Assembly (NCBI GenBank): GCA_046086225.1
Contig: JBJSXF010000201.1
Coordinates: 1-30,002, forward strand
DNA: 30,002 bases
Direction of reading: 5' to 3'
DNA from: JBJSXF01 sp046086225
GTDB taxonomy: Bacteria > Actinomycetota > Acidimicrobiia > IMCC26256 > PALSA-610
The notes under the pieces are model-generated. The model did no database searches. It worked only from the letters and a program-made list of their open reading frames with translations, and was not told the origin of the DNA. Shown piece after piece: positions 15,321-22,659 of the stretch. Position 1 is the first letter of the stretch. Each line of letters starts with the position of its first letter. Both the position numbers and the translations under genes were made by a program.

Positions 15321-15581
15321 CTACCGGTCGCCGCCGCTCACCGGGGGCAGCACCGCAACCTCGTCATCGGGAGCGAGGCGGGTGTCAGGTCCGGCCGCCG
15401 GCTCGTCGCCGTTCACCCAGATCCGCGACGCACGCACCACCGCCGCGAAGCCGTCGCCGTATCGCGTCGCCGCCGCCGAGAGCAGATCGGCGACGGTCGC
15501 GTCATCCCCCACGGAGAAGTCGTCGGCGCCCCGACCGGCTGCCTCCCGCGCCGCGGCGAAGCAGCGGAGCTGAACGATCAC
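15321..15581 (-). CDS. MoaD/ThiS-family sulfur-carrier protein
   Basis: Ubiquitin-like 86-residue protein that as a C-terminal thiocarboxylate donates sulfur to molybdopterin synthase. Landmarks are VQLRCFAAAREAAG at the start, VADLLSAAATRYG, IWVNGDEP and the C-terminal EVAVLPPVSGG (74-84). The diglycine is not terminal: two residues, Asp-Arg, follow, so activation would need trimming. The GTG start forms a GTGA overlap with the TraR-like stop. No moaE, moeB or other cofactor gene is nearby, so a molybdenum cofactor role rests on family alone. Confidence 0.85.
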   Translation of the reverse strand: MIVQLRCFAAAREAAGRGADDFSVGDDATVADLLSAAATRYGDGFAAVVRASRIWVNGDEPAAGPDTRLAPDDEVAVLPPVSGGDR

Positions 15582-15955
15582 TGCGGGCGCGGACCCTCGA
15601 GACCGGTGCGGGCCGTGGGCTGGGCCACCGCCCGCTCCGGATGGATCAGATCGCCGGTGCGCTCGTCGATGCCGTAGGTGCCGTCGTCGAGACGCTGCAG
15701 TGCCGCCTCGATCTCGGCGAGCTCGGCCTCGAGCGACTCCAGGATCGCGAGGTCCTTCTCGCGCTCGGAGGTCTCGGTTCCCCGGTCGGCCGGATGCTGG
15801 CCGACGTGAGCCAGATCGCCGCTGTGCGCCGCCGCATCCTCCCGGTCGAGACCTGCCTCGCGCCCGTCGGCGATGAGGCGCTCGACGCGCTCGTGCTCCC
15901 GGGTGAGTCGGTCGCGCGCCGCCTGCTCCATCTGCGGATCGAGGGCATCGTCCAT
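15578..15955 (-). CDS. cysteine-free DksA/TraR-like protein
   Basis: A 125-residue acidic protein. Residues 10-35 and 65-90 form a helical hairpin (EREKDLAILESLEAELAEIEAALQRL), followed by DDGTYGIDERTGDLIHPERAVAQPTARTGLEG, which aligns with the DksA/TraR zinc finger GTYGVCEVCG...PTARYCVEC. All four zinc cysteines are replaced (D97, T100, G118, G121) and the protein has no cysteine at all. It would therefore not bind the structural zinc; a role at the RNA polymerase secondary channel is possible but not shown. The ATG at 15955 is preceded by TACGCT six bases upstream, so this may be the first gene of the unit containing moaD, rsiG and mshA. Confidence 0.75.
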   Translation of the reverse strand: MDDALDPQMEQAARDRLTREHERVERLIADGREAGLDREDAAAHSGDLAHVGQHPADRGTETSEREKDLAILESLEAELAEIEAALQRLDDGTYGIDERTGDLIHPERAVAQPTARTGLEGPRPQ

Positions 15956-15961
15956 GGTCGC

Positions 15962-15967
15962 AGCGTA
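15962..15967 (-). promoter_or_regulatory. TACGCT -10 element, leaderless start of the TraR-like/rsiG unit
   Basis: TAnnnT hexamer on the minus strand six bases before the ATG at 15955, in the 43-base gap after the LON-domain gene. The hexamer is identical to the one before proC. Confidence 0.45.
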
Positions 15968-15998
15968 CCCAGCACCGTCCGCCGGTCACCCGGGGCGT

Positions 15999-16631
15999 TC
16001 ACCCCGGGCCGAGGCGAAACCGGAGGGCGGCCGCGTGCTCCGCGAGCAGCGCCTCGAGCACGGCGAGCCGGGCTTCGGCCGATTCCGTCTCGAGCACCCG
16101 CTGCGCGTCGAGCGGACCGAGCGGCGCGATCGCCGCGGCCTCCCAGGACGCCCGCACCGGATCGTCGGCGAGGGACGGCGGATCGGCGACCCGCGGATCG
16201 AACTGCCGGGCCAACGCCGCCACCTCGGCGAGCCGGGCGGCGACGCGCGGCACCGCCGCCTCCGCGTCGGGACCGAGAGCCGGCTCGGCGAACGGCTCGA
16301 CGACCGCTCGGGGGTACGGGTCGTCGGGCTGCCACTCGCGCACCCGCACCCGACGCACGCCGACGGTCACCAATCCGAACCGGCCGTCGGGCACGCGCTC
16401 GACCCGCACGATCCGGGCCAGCGTGCCGACGTCGAAGCGGATGTCACCACCGCCGACCTCCCGGCCGCGCTCGATGAGCACGACGCCGAACTCGCCCGAG
16501 GTGTCGAGCACGTCGCGCACGAGAGCCCGATAACGCGGCTCGAAGACGTGGAGCGGCAGGATCTCGAACGGCAGCAGGACCCGCCCGAGCGGGAACATCG
16601 GCACGGCCGGATCGTCGGGGCTCAGTTCCAT
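15999..16631 (-). CDS. LON substrate-binding domain protein
   Basis: A stand-alone LON N-terminal (PUA-like) domain of 210 residues without ATPase or protease parts. The signature is PMFPLGRVLLPFEILPLHVFEPRYRALVRDVLD (11-43), then EFGVVLIERGREVG, the strand GTLARIVRVERVPDGRFGLVTVGVRRVRV and a C-terminal helical bundle. Such proteins are common in actinobacteria and presumably bind unfolded peptides, but no substrate is known. Its ATG overlaps the SirB1-like gene by ten bases. Confidence 0.88.
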   Translation of the reverse strand: MELSPDDPAVPMFPLGRVLLPFEILPLHVFEPRYRALVRDVLDTSGEFGVVLIERGREVGGGDIRFDVGTLARIVRVERVPDGRFGLVTVGVRRVRVREWQPDDPYPRAVVEPFAEPALGPDAEAAVPRVAARLAEVAALARQFDPRVADPPSLADDPVRASWEAAAIAPLGPLDAQRVLETESAEARLAVLEALLAEHAAALRFRLGPG

Positions 16632-17314
16632 CGGGCCCGCACAGCATCGGCCTCCGCCCGCAGGCGCCGACGTTCCGTCTCGGTGACGCCCGGGAACGCG
16701 GCTCGCAGCGTGTTGATCCAGTCACGATGCCGGGGCACCCGGCCGAGGGGCCCCCGCTCCAGGTTCGCGAGCATGCGGGCGACGATCGCCACCGGATGGG
16801 CGGGGGCGAGGAGCCCGGGCACGAACGGGCCGGGTCGCATCCGCCGGGCGAGATCCCGAACGGCAGCGAGATCGAGCACCGTGCCTCCGGCGAAGGGATC
16901 GCACCAGCGCCCCGGCTCGGCGCCGTCGGCGACGATGAAGTGGCCGGGCAGGCCGATCCCCGCCACCGGGACGTCGATCCGCCGACCCACCTCCATCATC
17001 ACCAACGACAGCGTGATCGGGATGCCGATCCGCCGGTCGAGCACCGAGTCGAGGAACGAGTTCTCGGGATCGTCGTACGCGTCGACGTTGCCCCGGAATC
17101 CCTCGCGCTCGAAGAGCAGTTCGCGGACGCCGGCGAAGGTCGGGGCGGGACAGCGGGCGGCCAGCGCGTCGAGCCGGGCACAGGCCGCATCGACGTCGAG
17201 TCCGGGGTGGGCCTGCGCCGCGATGCAGAACGCCGCCACATCGAGCCGGATGGTCGCGGGCGGACGGGCCAGCTCGTGAGCGAAGCGCTCGACCGCATCG
17301 ACCGGCGCGCCCAT
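16622..17314 (-). CDS. SirB1/transglutaminase-like family protein
   Basis: A 230-residue protein of the SirB1 N-terminal family (transglutaminase-like fold). Recognisable are LLFEREGFRGNVDAYDDPENSFLDSVLDRRIGIPITLSLVMMEVGRRIDVPVAGIGLPGHFIV, the hallmark segment in the middle of the protein, and RWCDPFAGG. The conserved NSFL, GIPITL and GLPGHF motifs are intact. The biochemical role is not established in bacteria. The ATG at 17314 is preceded by TAGCGT eight bases upstream, in a 37-base region shared with the divergent Fur-family gene. Confidence 0.87.
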   Translation of the reverse strand: MGAPVDAVERFAHELARPPATIRLDVAAFCIAAQAHPGLDVDAACARLDALAARCPAPTFAGVRELLFEREGFRGNVDAYDDPENSFLDSVLDRRIGIPITLSLVMMEVGRRIDVPVAGIGLPGHFIVADGAEPGRWCDPFAGGTVLDLAAVRDLARRMRPGPFVPGLLAPAHPVAIVARMLANLERGPLGRVPRHRDWINTLRAAFPGVTETERRRLRAEADAVRARWN

Positions 17315-17322
17315 CGGTCCCG

Positions 17323-17328
17323 ACGCTA
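17323..17328 (-). promoter_or_regulatory. TAGCGT -10 element, leaderless start
   Basis: TAnnnT hexamer on the minus strand eight bases before the ATG at 17314. It shares the 37-base divergent region with the + strand element at 17337. Confidence 0.45.
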
Positions 17329-17336
17329 GTCCCCCG

Positions 17337-17342
17337 TAGACT
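17337..17342 (+). promoter_or_regulatory. TAGACT -10 element, leaderless start
   Basis: TAnnnT hexamer nine bases before the ATG of the Fur-family gene, without a ribosome binding site. Confidence 0.45.
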
Positions 17343-17351
17343 GCGACGCCC

Positions 17352-17807
17352 ATGGCGGCGACGGTCCACGAGGTGGTCGCGGAGAAACTCCACGCCCACG
17401 CCCAGCGCCTCACTCCCACCCGGCGCGACATCGTCGACGTACTGGCCGGCGCCGGCGGGCCGCTCACGATTCCCGAGATCCTCGCCACCCGCGCCGGACT
17501 CGCCCAGAGCTCCGTCTACCGCAACCTCGCCGTGCTCGAGGAGGCCGGCGCCGTCCACCGCATGATGACGGCCGACGACTTCGCTCGCTACGAGCTCGCC
17601 GAGGAACTCACCGGACACCACCACCACCTCGTGTGCTCGCGTTGCGGCCGGGTGGAGGATCTCGCGGCGAGCCCAGCCCTCGAGCGCTCGGTCGCGGCGG
17701 CAGCCGAGGAGGCAGCCCGCCGGTCGGGTTTCCGGGCCCAGCACCACCGGCTCGACCTGCTCGGCGTCTGTGCCCGCTGCGACGCCGCCGGGGACCGTCC
17801 GGCATGA
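17352..17807 (+). CDS. Fur-family metal-responsive repressor
   Basis: A 151-residue Fur/Zur-type regulator. The winged helix is residues 18-80: RLTPTRRDIVDVLAGAGGPLTIPEILATRAGLAQSSVYRNLAVLEEAG, with recognition helix AQSSVYRNLAVL. The metal domain begins LTGHHHHLVCSRCG (H89-H92, C95, C98), with a second pair C140/C143 in CARC, giving the four structural zinc cysteines. Whether it senses iron, zinc or peroxide cannot be decided from sequence by eye. It opens a five-gene operon with a haemoglobin and is separated from the SirB1-like gene by only 37 bases. Confidence 0.9.
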   Translation: MAATVHEVVAEKLHAHAQRLTPTRRDIVDVLAGAGGPLTIPEILATRAGLAQSSVYRNLAVLEEAGAVHRMMTADDFARYELAEELTGHHHHLVCSRCGRVEDLAASPALERSVAAAAEEAARRSGFRAQHHRLDLLGVCARCDAAGDRPA

Positions 17808-18202
17808 CCGACGGCACGCTCTACGACACCGTCGGCGGCCGGGCCTTCTTCGACGCGCTGGTCGACCGGTTCTACGACCACGTCGCACGCGACCGGCGCC
17901 TGCGGGCGATGTACCCCGAGGATCTCGCCCCCGGGAAGCGCGCGCTCGCGATGTTCCTGGCCCAGTACTGGGGCGGACCGCCCGACTACAGCCGTGAGAA
18001 GGGTCACCCCCGGTTGCGGATGCGCCACATGCCGTTCTCGATCGACGAGGGGGCCCGCGATGCGTGGCTCGCCGCGATGCTCGCCGCGGTCGAGGACTGC
18101 GATGCCGATGACTCCGTGCGGGCCGCGCTGCGCGACTACTTCACGACGGCGGCCACGCACATGATCAACGTGCCGCGTGACGGCGCGATGATGATCCGGT
18201 GA
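17804..18202 (+). CDS. glbO: group II truncated haemoglobin
   Basis: Oxygen-binding 2-on-2 globin of 132 residues, similar to M. tuberculosis trHbO. Haem-pocket residues are visible: Tyr B10 (Y24 in DRFYDHV), Tyr CD1 (Y37 in MYPED), proximal His F8 (H75 in LRMRHMPF) and Trp G8 (W88 in RDAWLA). The family segment QYWGGPPDYSREKGHPRLRMRH is intact. The ATG overlaps the Fur-family stop by four bases. Its likely roles are oxygen or peroxide chemistry at the membrane, or nitric oxide detoxification. Co-transcription with a Fur regulator suggests metal- or stress-dependent expression. Confidence 0.93.
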   Translation: MTDGTLYDTVGGRAFFDALVDRFYDHVARDRRLRAMYPEDLAPGKRALAMFLAQYWGGPPDYSREKGHPRLRMRHMPFSIDEGARDAWLAAMLAAVEDCDADDSVRAALRDYFTTAATHMINVPRDGAMMIR

Positions 18203-19134
18203 ACCGGCGACGCGAACGCGAGCGGCTCGCGCGTCGACGCGCCGCGGCAACGAAGCGGGACACCGGCCGTCGGGCGCCGGTGCGTCCGGGACGCCTGTCG
18301 CCCGCCCGGACCGTCCCCGTCTCCGTTCCGCGGCCGCCGTACGCACCCGATGCCCCCGCGCTCGTCCCCGCCGTCCCGCCCGATGAGTTCCCCGATCGCA
18401 TGCGCGCCGCCGGGCACGCCGCCCGCGAGATCCTCCTCGAACTCGGTGCCGCGGTCCGGCCCGGGATCACGACCGACGAGCTCGACCGCATCTGCCACGA
18501 GGCGTGCATCGCCCGAGGCGGCTACCCGAGCCCGCTCCACTACCGGTCGTTCCCGAAGTCGCTGTGCACCTCGGTCAACGAGATCATCTGCCACGGGATC
18601 CCCGACGATCGGTTGCTCCTCGACGGCGACATCGTGAACTGCGACGTCACGATCTTCCTCCACGGCGTGCACGGCGACACGAACGCCACGTTCTGCGTCG
18701 GCGACGTCGACGACGACGGGCGGCGACTCGTCGCGGTCACCGAAGCGGCACTCTGGGCCGGCATCGGCGCCGTGCGCCCCGGCGCCCGGCTCAACGAGAT
18801 CGGCCGGGCCATCCAGGCGACCGCCGAGGCCGAGGGCTTCTCGGTGGTGCGGTCGTTCGTCGGGCACGGCATCGGCGAGGTGTTCCACACCGCACCCTCG
18901 GTGCCGCACTACTACGACCCGCACGCCGATCTCGTGCTCGAGCCGGGCATGACGTTCACCGTGGAGCCGATGATCAACGAGGGCGACTGGGAGCTCGGCC
19001 CGATCTGGGCCGACGGCTGGACGGCCCCGACTCGCGACGGCTCCCGTTCGGCGCAGTTCGAGCACACCCTGCTCGTCACCCCCGACGGGGTCGAGGTCTG
19101 CACGCTGCTGCCCGACGAGCCCCGGGGCCGCTGA
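18199..19134 (+). CDS. map: type I methionine aminopeptidase with N-terminal extension
   Basis: Removes the initiator methionine from nascent proteins. The 311-residue product has all five dinuclear metal ligands: D149 (NCDVT), D160 (HGDTNATF), H223 (GHGIG), E256 (FTVEPM) and E288 (QFEHTLLV). The first 60 residues form an Arg-rich then Pro-rich extension (VPVSVPRPPYAP), like the ribosome-associating extensions of actinobacterial type Ic enzymes. The GTG start makes a GTGA overlap with the globin gene. A shorter start near residue 67 is conceivable, but the tight overlap favours the long form. Confidence 0.93.
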   Translation: MNRRRERERLARRRAAATKRDTGRRAPVRPGRLSPARTVPVSVPRPPYAPDAPALVPAVPPDEFPDRMRAAGHAAREILLELGAAVRPGITTDELDRICHEACIARGGYPSPLHYRSFPKSLCTSVNEIICHGIPDDRLLLDGDIVNCDVTIFLHGVHGDTNATFCVGDVDDDGRRLVAVTEAALWAGIGAVRPGARLNEIGRAIQATAEAEGFSVVRSFVGHGIGEVFHTAPSVPHYYDPHADLVLEPGMTFTVEPMINEGDWELGPIWADGWTAPTRDGSRSAQFEHTLLVTPDGVEVCTLLPDEPRGR

Positions 19135-19905
19135 ATGATGCGGCTCGCCGGGGAGCGGGCGATCGTCACCGGATCGACCGCCGGGATCGGAGCCGTCATC
19201 GCGACCACCTTCGCCCGTGAGGGGGCAGCGGTCGTGGTGACCGGCCGCCACGCCGACCGGGGCGCCGCCGTCGTGCGGGAGATCGTCGCGAGTGGCGGTA
19301 CCGCTGCGTTCGTCGCCGCCGACCTCCGCGAGGAGGCCGAGTGCGACCGGCTCGTCGACACGGCCGCCGAGCTGCTCGGCGGCCTCACGGTGCTCGTCAA
19401 CAATGCGACCGGCGCCGGCGAGGCCGCAGCGCCGGTGGCCGAGGTCGACACGCCGCAATGGGATGCCGTGCTTCGGCTCGACCTCACTGCGCCCATGTGG
19501 TGCGCACGCCGGGCGATCCCGCACCTGCGCCGCGCCGGACACGGCGCGATCGTGAACATCTCGTCGCGTCAGGCCGAGCGCCCGAGCGCCGGGCTCGCGG
19601 CGTACGTCGCGGCCAAGGCCGGACTCAACGGGCTCACCCGGGCGATCGCGGTCGAGGAGGCCGCCCACGGCATCCGCTGCAACACGATCAGCCCCGGCTT
19701 CGTGCTCAACCCGGTGCGGGATGCCGACCTCGATCCGGCCCGGCGCGACGGCTACGAGGCGATGCACCTCACGCGCCTCGGCACCGCGGCCGACGTCGCG
19801 GCCGCCGCCGTCTACCTGGCCGGACCGGAGTCGGGGTTCGTGACCGGAATCAACCTCGCGCTCGACGGCGGGAGCAGCGCCGCCCGGGCTCGCACCCTCG
19901 GCTGA
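19135..19905 (+). CDS. short-chain dehydrogenase/reductase
   Basis: Classical SDR of 256 residues: cofactor motif TGSTAGIG (12-19), NNA at 89-91, catalytic serine in NISS (about S143-S144), and Y157-x3-K161. An arginine after the second strand (TGRHADR) suggests NADP(H). The C-terminal DGGSS is typical of 3-oxoacyl-ACP reductase-like members, but the substrate is not evident. It starts at the base after the map stop; a second ATG follows immediately. It is the fourth gene of the Fur-GlbO-Map operon and precedes a sugar-isomerase-like gene, a pairing common in polyol or sugar catabolism. Confidence 0.88.
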   Translation: MMRLAGERAIVTGSTAGIGAVIATTFAREGAAVVVTGRHADRGAAVVREIVASGGTAAFVAADLREEAECDRLVDTAAELLGGLTVLVNNATGAGEAAAPVAEVDTPQWDAVLRLDLTAPMWCARRAIPHLRRAGHGAIVNISSRQAERPSAGLAAYVAAKAGLNGLTRAIAVEEAAHGIRCNTISPGFVLNPVRDADLDPARRDGYEAMHLTRLGTAADVAAAAVYLAGPESGFVTGINLALDGGSSAARARTLG

Positions 19906-19908
19906 ACG

Positions 19909-20742
19909 GTGCACCCGCGCGCCTGCGTCAGCGGGATCTCGACTTTCCGGCTCGACCTCGACGCCGATCTCGAGTTCTGGTCCCGCCACGGGATCGACAC
20001 CGTCGGGGTGTCGGTCGCGAAGTGCGAGGCGACGGGCTGGGCGGCCGCCGAAGTCACGCTCGCCCGGGCCGTCGACGCCGGGCTGCGAATCGCCGATCTC
20101 ATCGGCCTGGGCGCGTTCGACCTCGCCCGCCCCGAGACCTGGGCCCGCGGGCGTGACCGCGCCCTTCGTGCCGTCGAGGCCGCGGCCCGGCTCGGAGTGC
20201 CCCGCACCGTGTTCACGACGGGCCGGTTCGCGCCGCTCACGTGGGAGGCGGCCGCCGACGCGTTCGCCGAGGCGATCGCGCCCGTGGTCGCCGAGGCCCG
20301 CCGCCTCGACGTCGGCTTCGCCATCGAGCACACCAACTCGCTGCGACCCGACATCGGCTTCGTCCATTCGCTGGGCGACGCCATCGATCTCGCCCGCCGC
20401 CTCGACATCGGCGTGTGCATGGAGGTGAACGCCTGCTGGGCCGAGCGAGATCTCGCGGGGACGATCGCTCGCGGTATCGATCGCATCGCCCTCGTCCAGA
20501 TCAGCGACTTCCGGATCGGCACCGTGACGTCGTCCCAGCGCCTCGTGCCCGGCGACGGCGACATCCCGCTCGTCCGGATCCTGGAGGACCTCGTCGCGTG
20601 CGGGTATCCGGGAGTGTTCGAACTCGAGTTGATCGGTGACGCGATCGCCGAGGAGGGTTACGACGCCGCCGTGCCCCGGGCGGTCGCCTGGCTCGACCGG
20701 GCGCTCGCCGGGCTCGGGATCGAGCCGGTCAGGCCCACATGA
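19909..20742 (+). CDS. xylose isomerase-like TIM-barrel (sugar phosphate isomerase/epimerase family)
   Basis: A 277-residue TIM barrel of the AP-endonuclease 2/sugar isomerase superfamily. Barrel strands carry the expected metal-ligand pattern: FAIEHTNSLRPDI (Glu), ICMEVNACWAE (Glu, about 165-175), LVQISDF (Asp) and FELELIGD (Glu) near the end. The substrate is unknown, with inositol, sugar or hydroxypyruvate derivatives all possible. GTG start three bases after the SDR stop. Its last 14 bases overlap the 3' end of the convergent SDR gene. Confidence 0.82.
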   Translation: MHPRACVSGISTFRLDLDADLEFWSRHGIDTVGVSVAKCEATGWAAAEVTLARAVDAGLRIADLIGLGAFDLARPETWARGRDRALRAVEAAARLGVPRTVFTTGRFAPLTWEAAADAFAEAIAPVVAEARRLDVGFAIEHTNSLRPDIGFVHSLGDAIDLARRLDIGVCMEVNACWAERDLAGTIARGIDRIALVQISDFRIGTVTSSQRLVPGDGDIPLVRILEDLVACGYPGVFELELIGDAIAEEGYDAAVPRAVAWLDRALAGLGIEPVRPT

Positions 20743-21499
20743 ACGCGCCACCGTCGGCCATGAACGTGTGGCCGGTCAGGTAGCGGCAGGCGTCGGAGCA
20801 GAGGAACCAGACGATCGGGCCGATGTCGAGTTCGGGGTCGCCCTGGCGGCCCATCGGGCACTGCTCGACGAAGCGCCGGTAACCCTCGCTCCGGGTCGCC
20901 GCCTCGCCCTTGTGCGTCGCGGCCGCCGGCGCCACTGCGTTGACCGTGATGCCGTCCGGGCCCCACTCCCGCGCCGCCGTGCGGGTGAGCGCCCGGATCG
21001 CCTCCTTCGACGCGTTGTAGGCGCCGAAGCCGGCCCCGCCGGTGATGCCCATCGAGGAGGCGAAGTTCACGATGCGGCCCCAGCCCTGGGCCTGCATGTG
21101 CGGATGTACCGCCTGCATCGCCCAGAGGGTGCCGAGCACCCCGGAGCGGTGGAAGACCTCGACGTCGTCCTCGGTCACCTCGGTCATCGGGGCCATCGGT
21201 CGGAAGCTCTGGGCGTTGTTGACGATGGCGTCGATCCGTCCGAAGCGGTCGAGGCTCGCGGCGACCATCGCCTCGATCGAGCCGCGGTCGGAGACGTCGC
21301 ACTCGATCCCGAGGTGCTCGATGCCGAGCACTCCGAGCTCGGCCGAGGCCCCGGCGAGCAGGGCGGGCTTCCATTCGGCGACGACGACCCGGGCGCCGCC
21401 GCGCCCGAGGTGGCGGGCGATGCCCAGACCCACGCCCCGACCGGCACCGGTGACGATCACCACCCGACCGGCGACGGAGTGCATGGCGTCTGCATCCAT
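20729..21499 (-). CDS. short-chain dehydrogenase/reductase
   Basis: A second classical SDR, 256 residues, not a close duplicate of the one at 19135. It has TGAGRGVG (17-24), NNAQ (94-97), catalytic S148 in FASSMG, Y161 and K165. Asp/Glu-poor residues after strand 2 (VAEWKP) leave the cofactor preference open. The C-terminus ends TGHTFMADGGAFMWA. The ATG at 21499 is supported by TACAGT seven bases upstream; a second ATG six codons later is possible. It is a single-gene unit whose end overlaps the convergent TIM-barrel gene by 14 bases. Confidence 0.88.
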   Translation of the reverse strand: MDADAMHSVAGRVVIVTGAGRGVGLGIARHLGRGGARVVVAEWKPALLAGASAELGVLGIEHLGIECDVSDRGSIEAMVAASLDRFGRIDAIVNNAQSFRPMAPMTEVTEDDVEVFHRSGVLGTLWAMQAVHPHMQAQGWGRIVNFASSMGITGGAGFGAYNASKEAIRALTRTAAREWGPDGITVNAVAPAAATHKGEAATRSEGYRRFVEQCPMGRQGDPELDIGPIVWFLCSDACRYLTGHTFMADGGAFMWA

Positions 21500-21506
21500 G
21501 CCGCCG

Positions 21507-21512
21507 ACTGTA
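21507..21512 (-). promoter_or_regulatory. TACAGT -10 element, leaderless start
   Basis: TAnnnT hexamer on the minus strand seven bases before the SDR ATG at 21499. Confidence 0.45.
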
Positions 21513-21571
21513 CGGAACGCCGCCGCGAGCCGTCACCGCAGCTCGTTGCGCACCCCCGTTGACCTGGGCTT

Positions 21572-21610
21572 TCCCACTCTGAGCGCTCAAAATCCCACTT
21601 TGCGCGTTCA
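21572..21610. repeat. two 18-base direct repeats, 21-base period
   Basis: TCCCACTCTGAGCGCTCA (21572-21589) and TCCCACTTTGCGCGTTCA (21593-21610) agree at 15 of 18 positions and start exactly 21 bases apart, two helical turns. The first copy contains the perfect palindrome TGAGCGCTCA. They lie 32-70 bases upstream of the -10 of the secreted Rpf-like gene and are candidate regulator sites. Confidence 0.6.
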
Positions 21611-21641
21611 TCCCGCTTCGCATCCCGACCCACCCCCTGGT

Positions 21642-21647
21642 TAGGTT
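21642..21647 (+). promoter_or_regulatory. TAGGTT -10 element, leaderless start
   Basis: TAnnnT hexamer seven bases before the GTG at 21655; this also supports GTG 21655 over later in-frame starts. Confidence 0.45.
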
Positions 21648-21654
21648 TCGTCCC

Positions 21655-22659
21655 GTGCGCCGACCGACTCGCCGTGGGGCGAGCCCGGGGCGCAGCACCG
21701 GTGGGGCGGAGCACCCCGTGCGCACCGTGCTGACGCGACCCCCGATGCCCGGACCCTCCCGGGTGTCGGCCTTCGTCATCGTGTGCGCCGCTCTCCTCGT
21801 GCCCGCGCCGGCTCGCGCCGCGACCACCACCGAGCAGATCGCCGACGTGCGCGCCCGGGTCGATGCCGCCGCCGAACGATGGTTCGCCACCCAGACCCGG
21901 CTCGGGAATCTCGACGCCGAGATCACCGAGCACGATCACGCCGTCGACGCGGCCCGGGCCCGGATCGCCGAGATCCGTCGGCTCCTCGCCGGGCGGGCCC
22001 GACTCCTCTACGAGGGCGCGGCCGTCGGCCTCACCGACGCCATCGGCGACACGGCCATCGACTCGGCGCGCCGGGCCCACCTCATCGACAAGGCCGGCGC
22101 GTTCGATGCCGAGGCGATCGATCGGCTCGACGCCTCGGTCGAGGACCTGAGCCACCGCCGCGACGAGCTCGAGACCGCCTGGGCCGAGCGGGCCGCTGCC
22201 GCCGACGACCTCGAGGACGAGCGCCGAGCCCTCGACGGGCACCTCGCCGAGCTCCGGGCCCGGGCCGACGGCGAAGCTGCGGCGGCCCGCCTGCTCCGGG
22301 AGCGAACGTCGTCCGGCGGGAGCCCAAGCACCGCCGAGCCCACCGGGCGCCCACCCGTCACCCCACCGCCCCCGGGCGACCCGCCGAGCGGCGGCACCCA
22401 CCCCCATCACGACGATCCGTTCCTCTCGTGCACGCGGGCCCGGGAGAGCCGTGGGATCTACTCGATCGTCAGCGGCGACGGGCTCTACCACGGCGCCTAC
22501 CAGTTCCTGCCCTCGACGTGGGACGCCACGGCCGCCCATGCCGGTCGCCTCGACCTCGTCGGGGTGCTCCCGTCACGGGCCTCGGTCTACGACCAGGACG
22601 AGATGGCCTGGCAGCTCTACCAATGGCAGGGCACGGCACCGTGGGGCGGTCGCTGCTGA
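21655..22659 (+). CDS. secreted coiled-coil protein with C-terminal Rpf-like transglycosylase domain
   Basis: A 334-residue exported protein, probably a peptidoglycan-cleaving enzyme. After a basic N-terminus there is a signal peptide (hydrophobic VSAFVIVCAALLVPAPARAA, about residues 37-56). Residues 57-220 are an Ala/Arg/Glu-rich coiled coil of the kind found in NlpC/p60 and Rpf proteins. A Pro/Gly-rich linker (222-260) follows, then a transglycosylase-like domain: CTRARESRGIYSIVSGDGLYHGAYQFLPSTW and a C-terminal QLYQWQGTAPWGGRC. The Glu of RESRG is the likely catalytic acid. Two domain cysteines (CTR and the terminal C) could form a disulfide. GTG start. Confidence 0.85.
   Translation: MRRPTRRGASPGRSTGGAEHPVRTVLTRPPMPGPSRVSAFVIVCAALLVPAPARAATTTEQIADVRARVDAAAERWFATQTRLGNLDAEITEHDHAVDAARARIAEIRRLLAGRARLLYEGAAVGLTDAIGDTAIDSARRAHLIDKAGAFDAEAIDRLDASVEDLSHRRDELETAWAERAAAADDLEDERRALDGHLAELRARADGEAAAARLLRERTSSGGSPSTAEPTGRPPVTPPPPGDPPSGGTHPHHDDPFLSCTRARESRGIYSIVSGDGLYHGAYQFLPSTWDATAAHAGRLDLVGVLPSRASVYDQDEMAWQLYQWQGTAPWGGRC

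Noticed and set aside
18136..20751. Very long open frame on the minus strand opposite globin, map, SDR and TIM-barrel genes
   Set aside because: Composition is low-complexity Arg/Asp/Gly/His text typical of antisense frames in GC-rich DNA, and the + strand genes have clear families with intact motifs.
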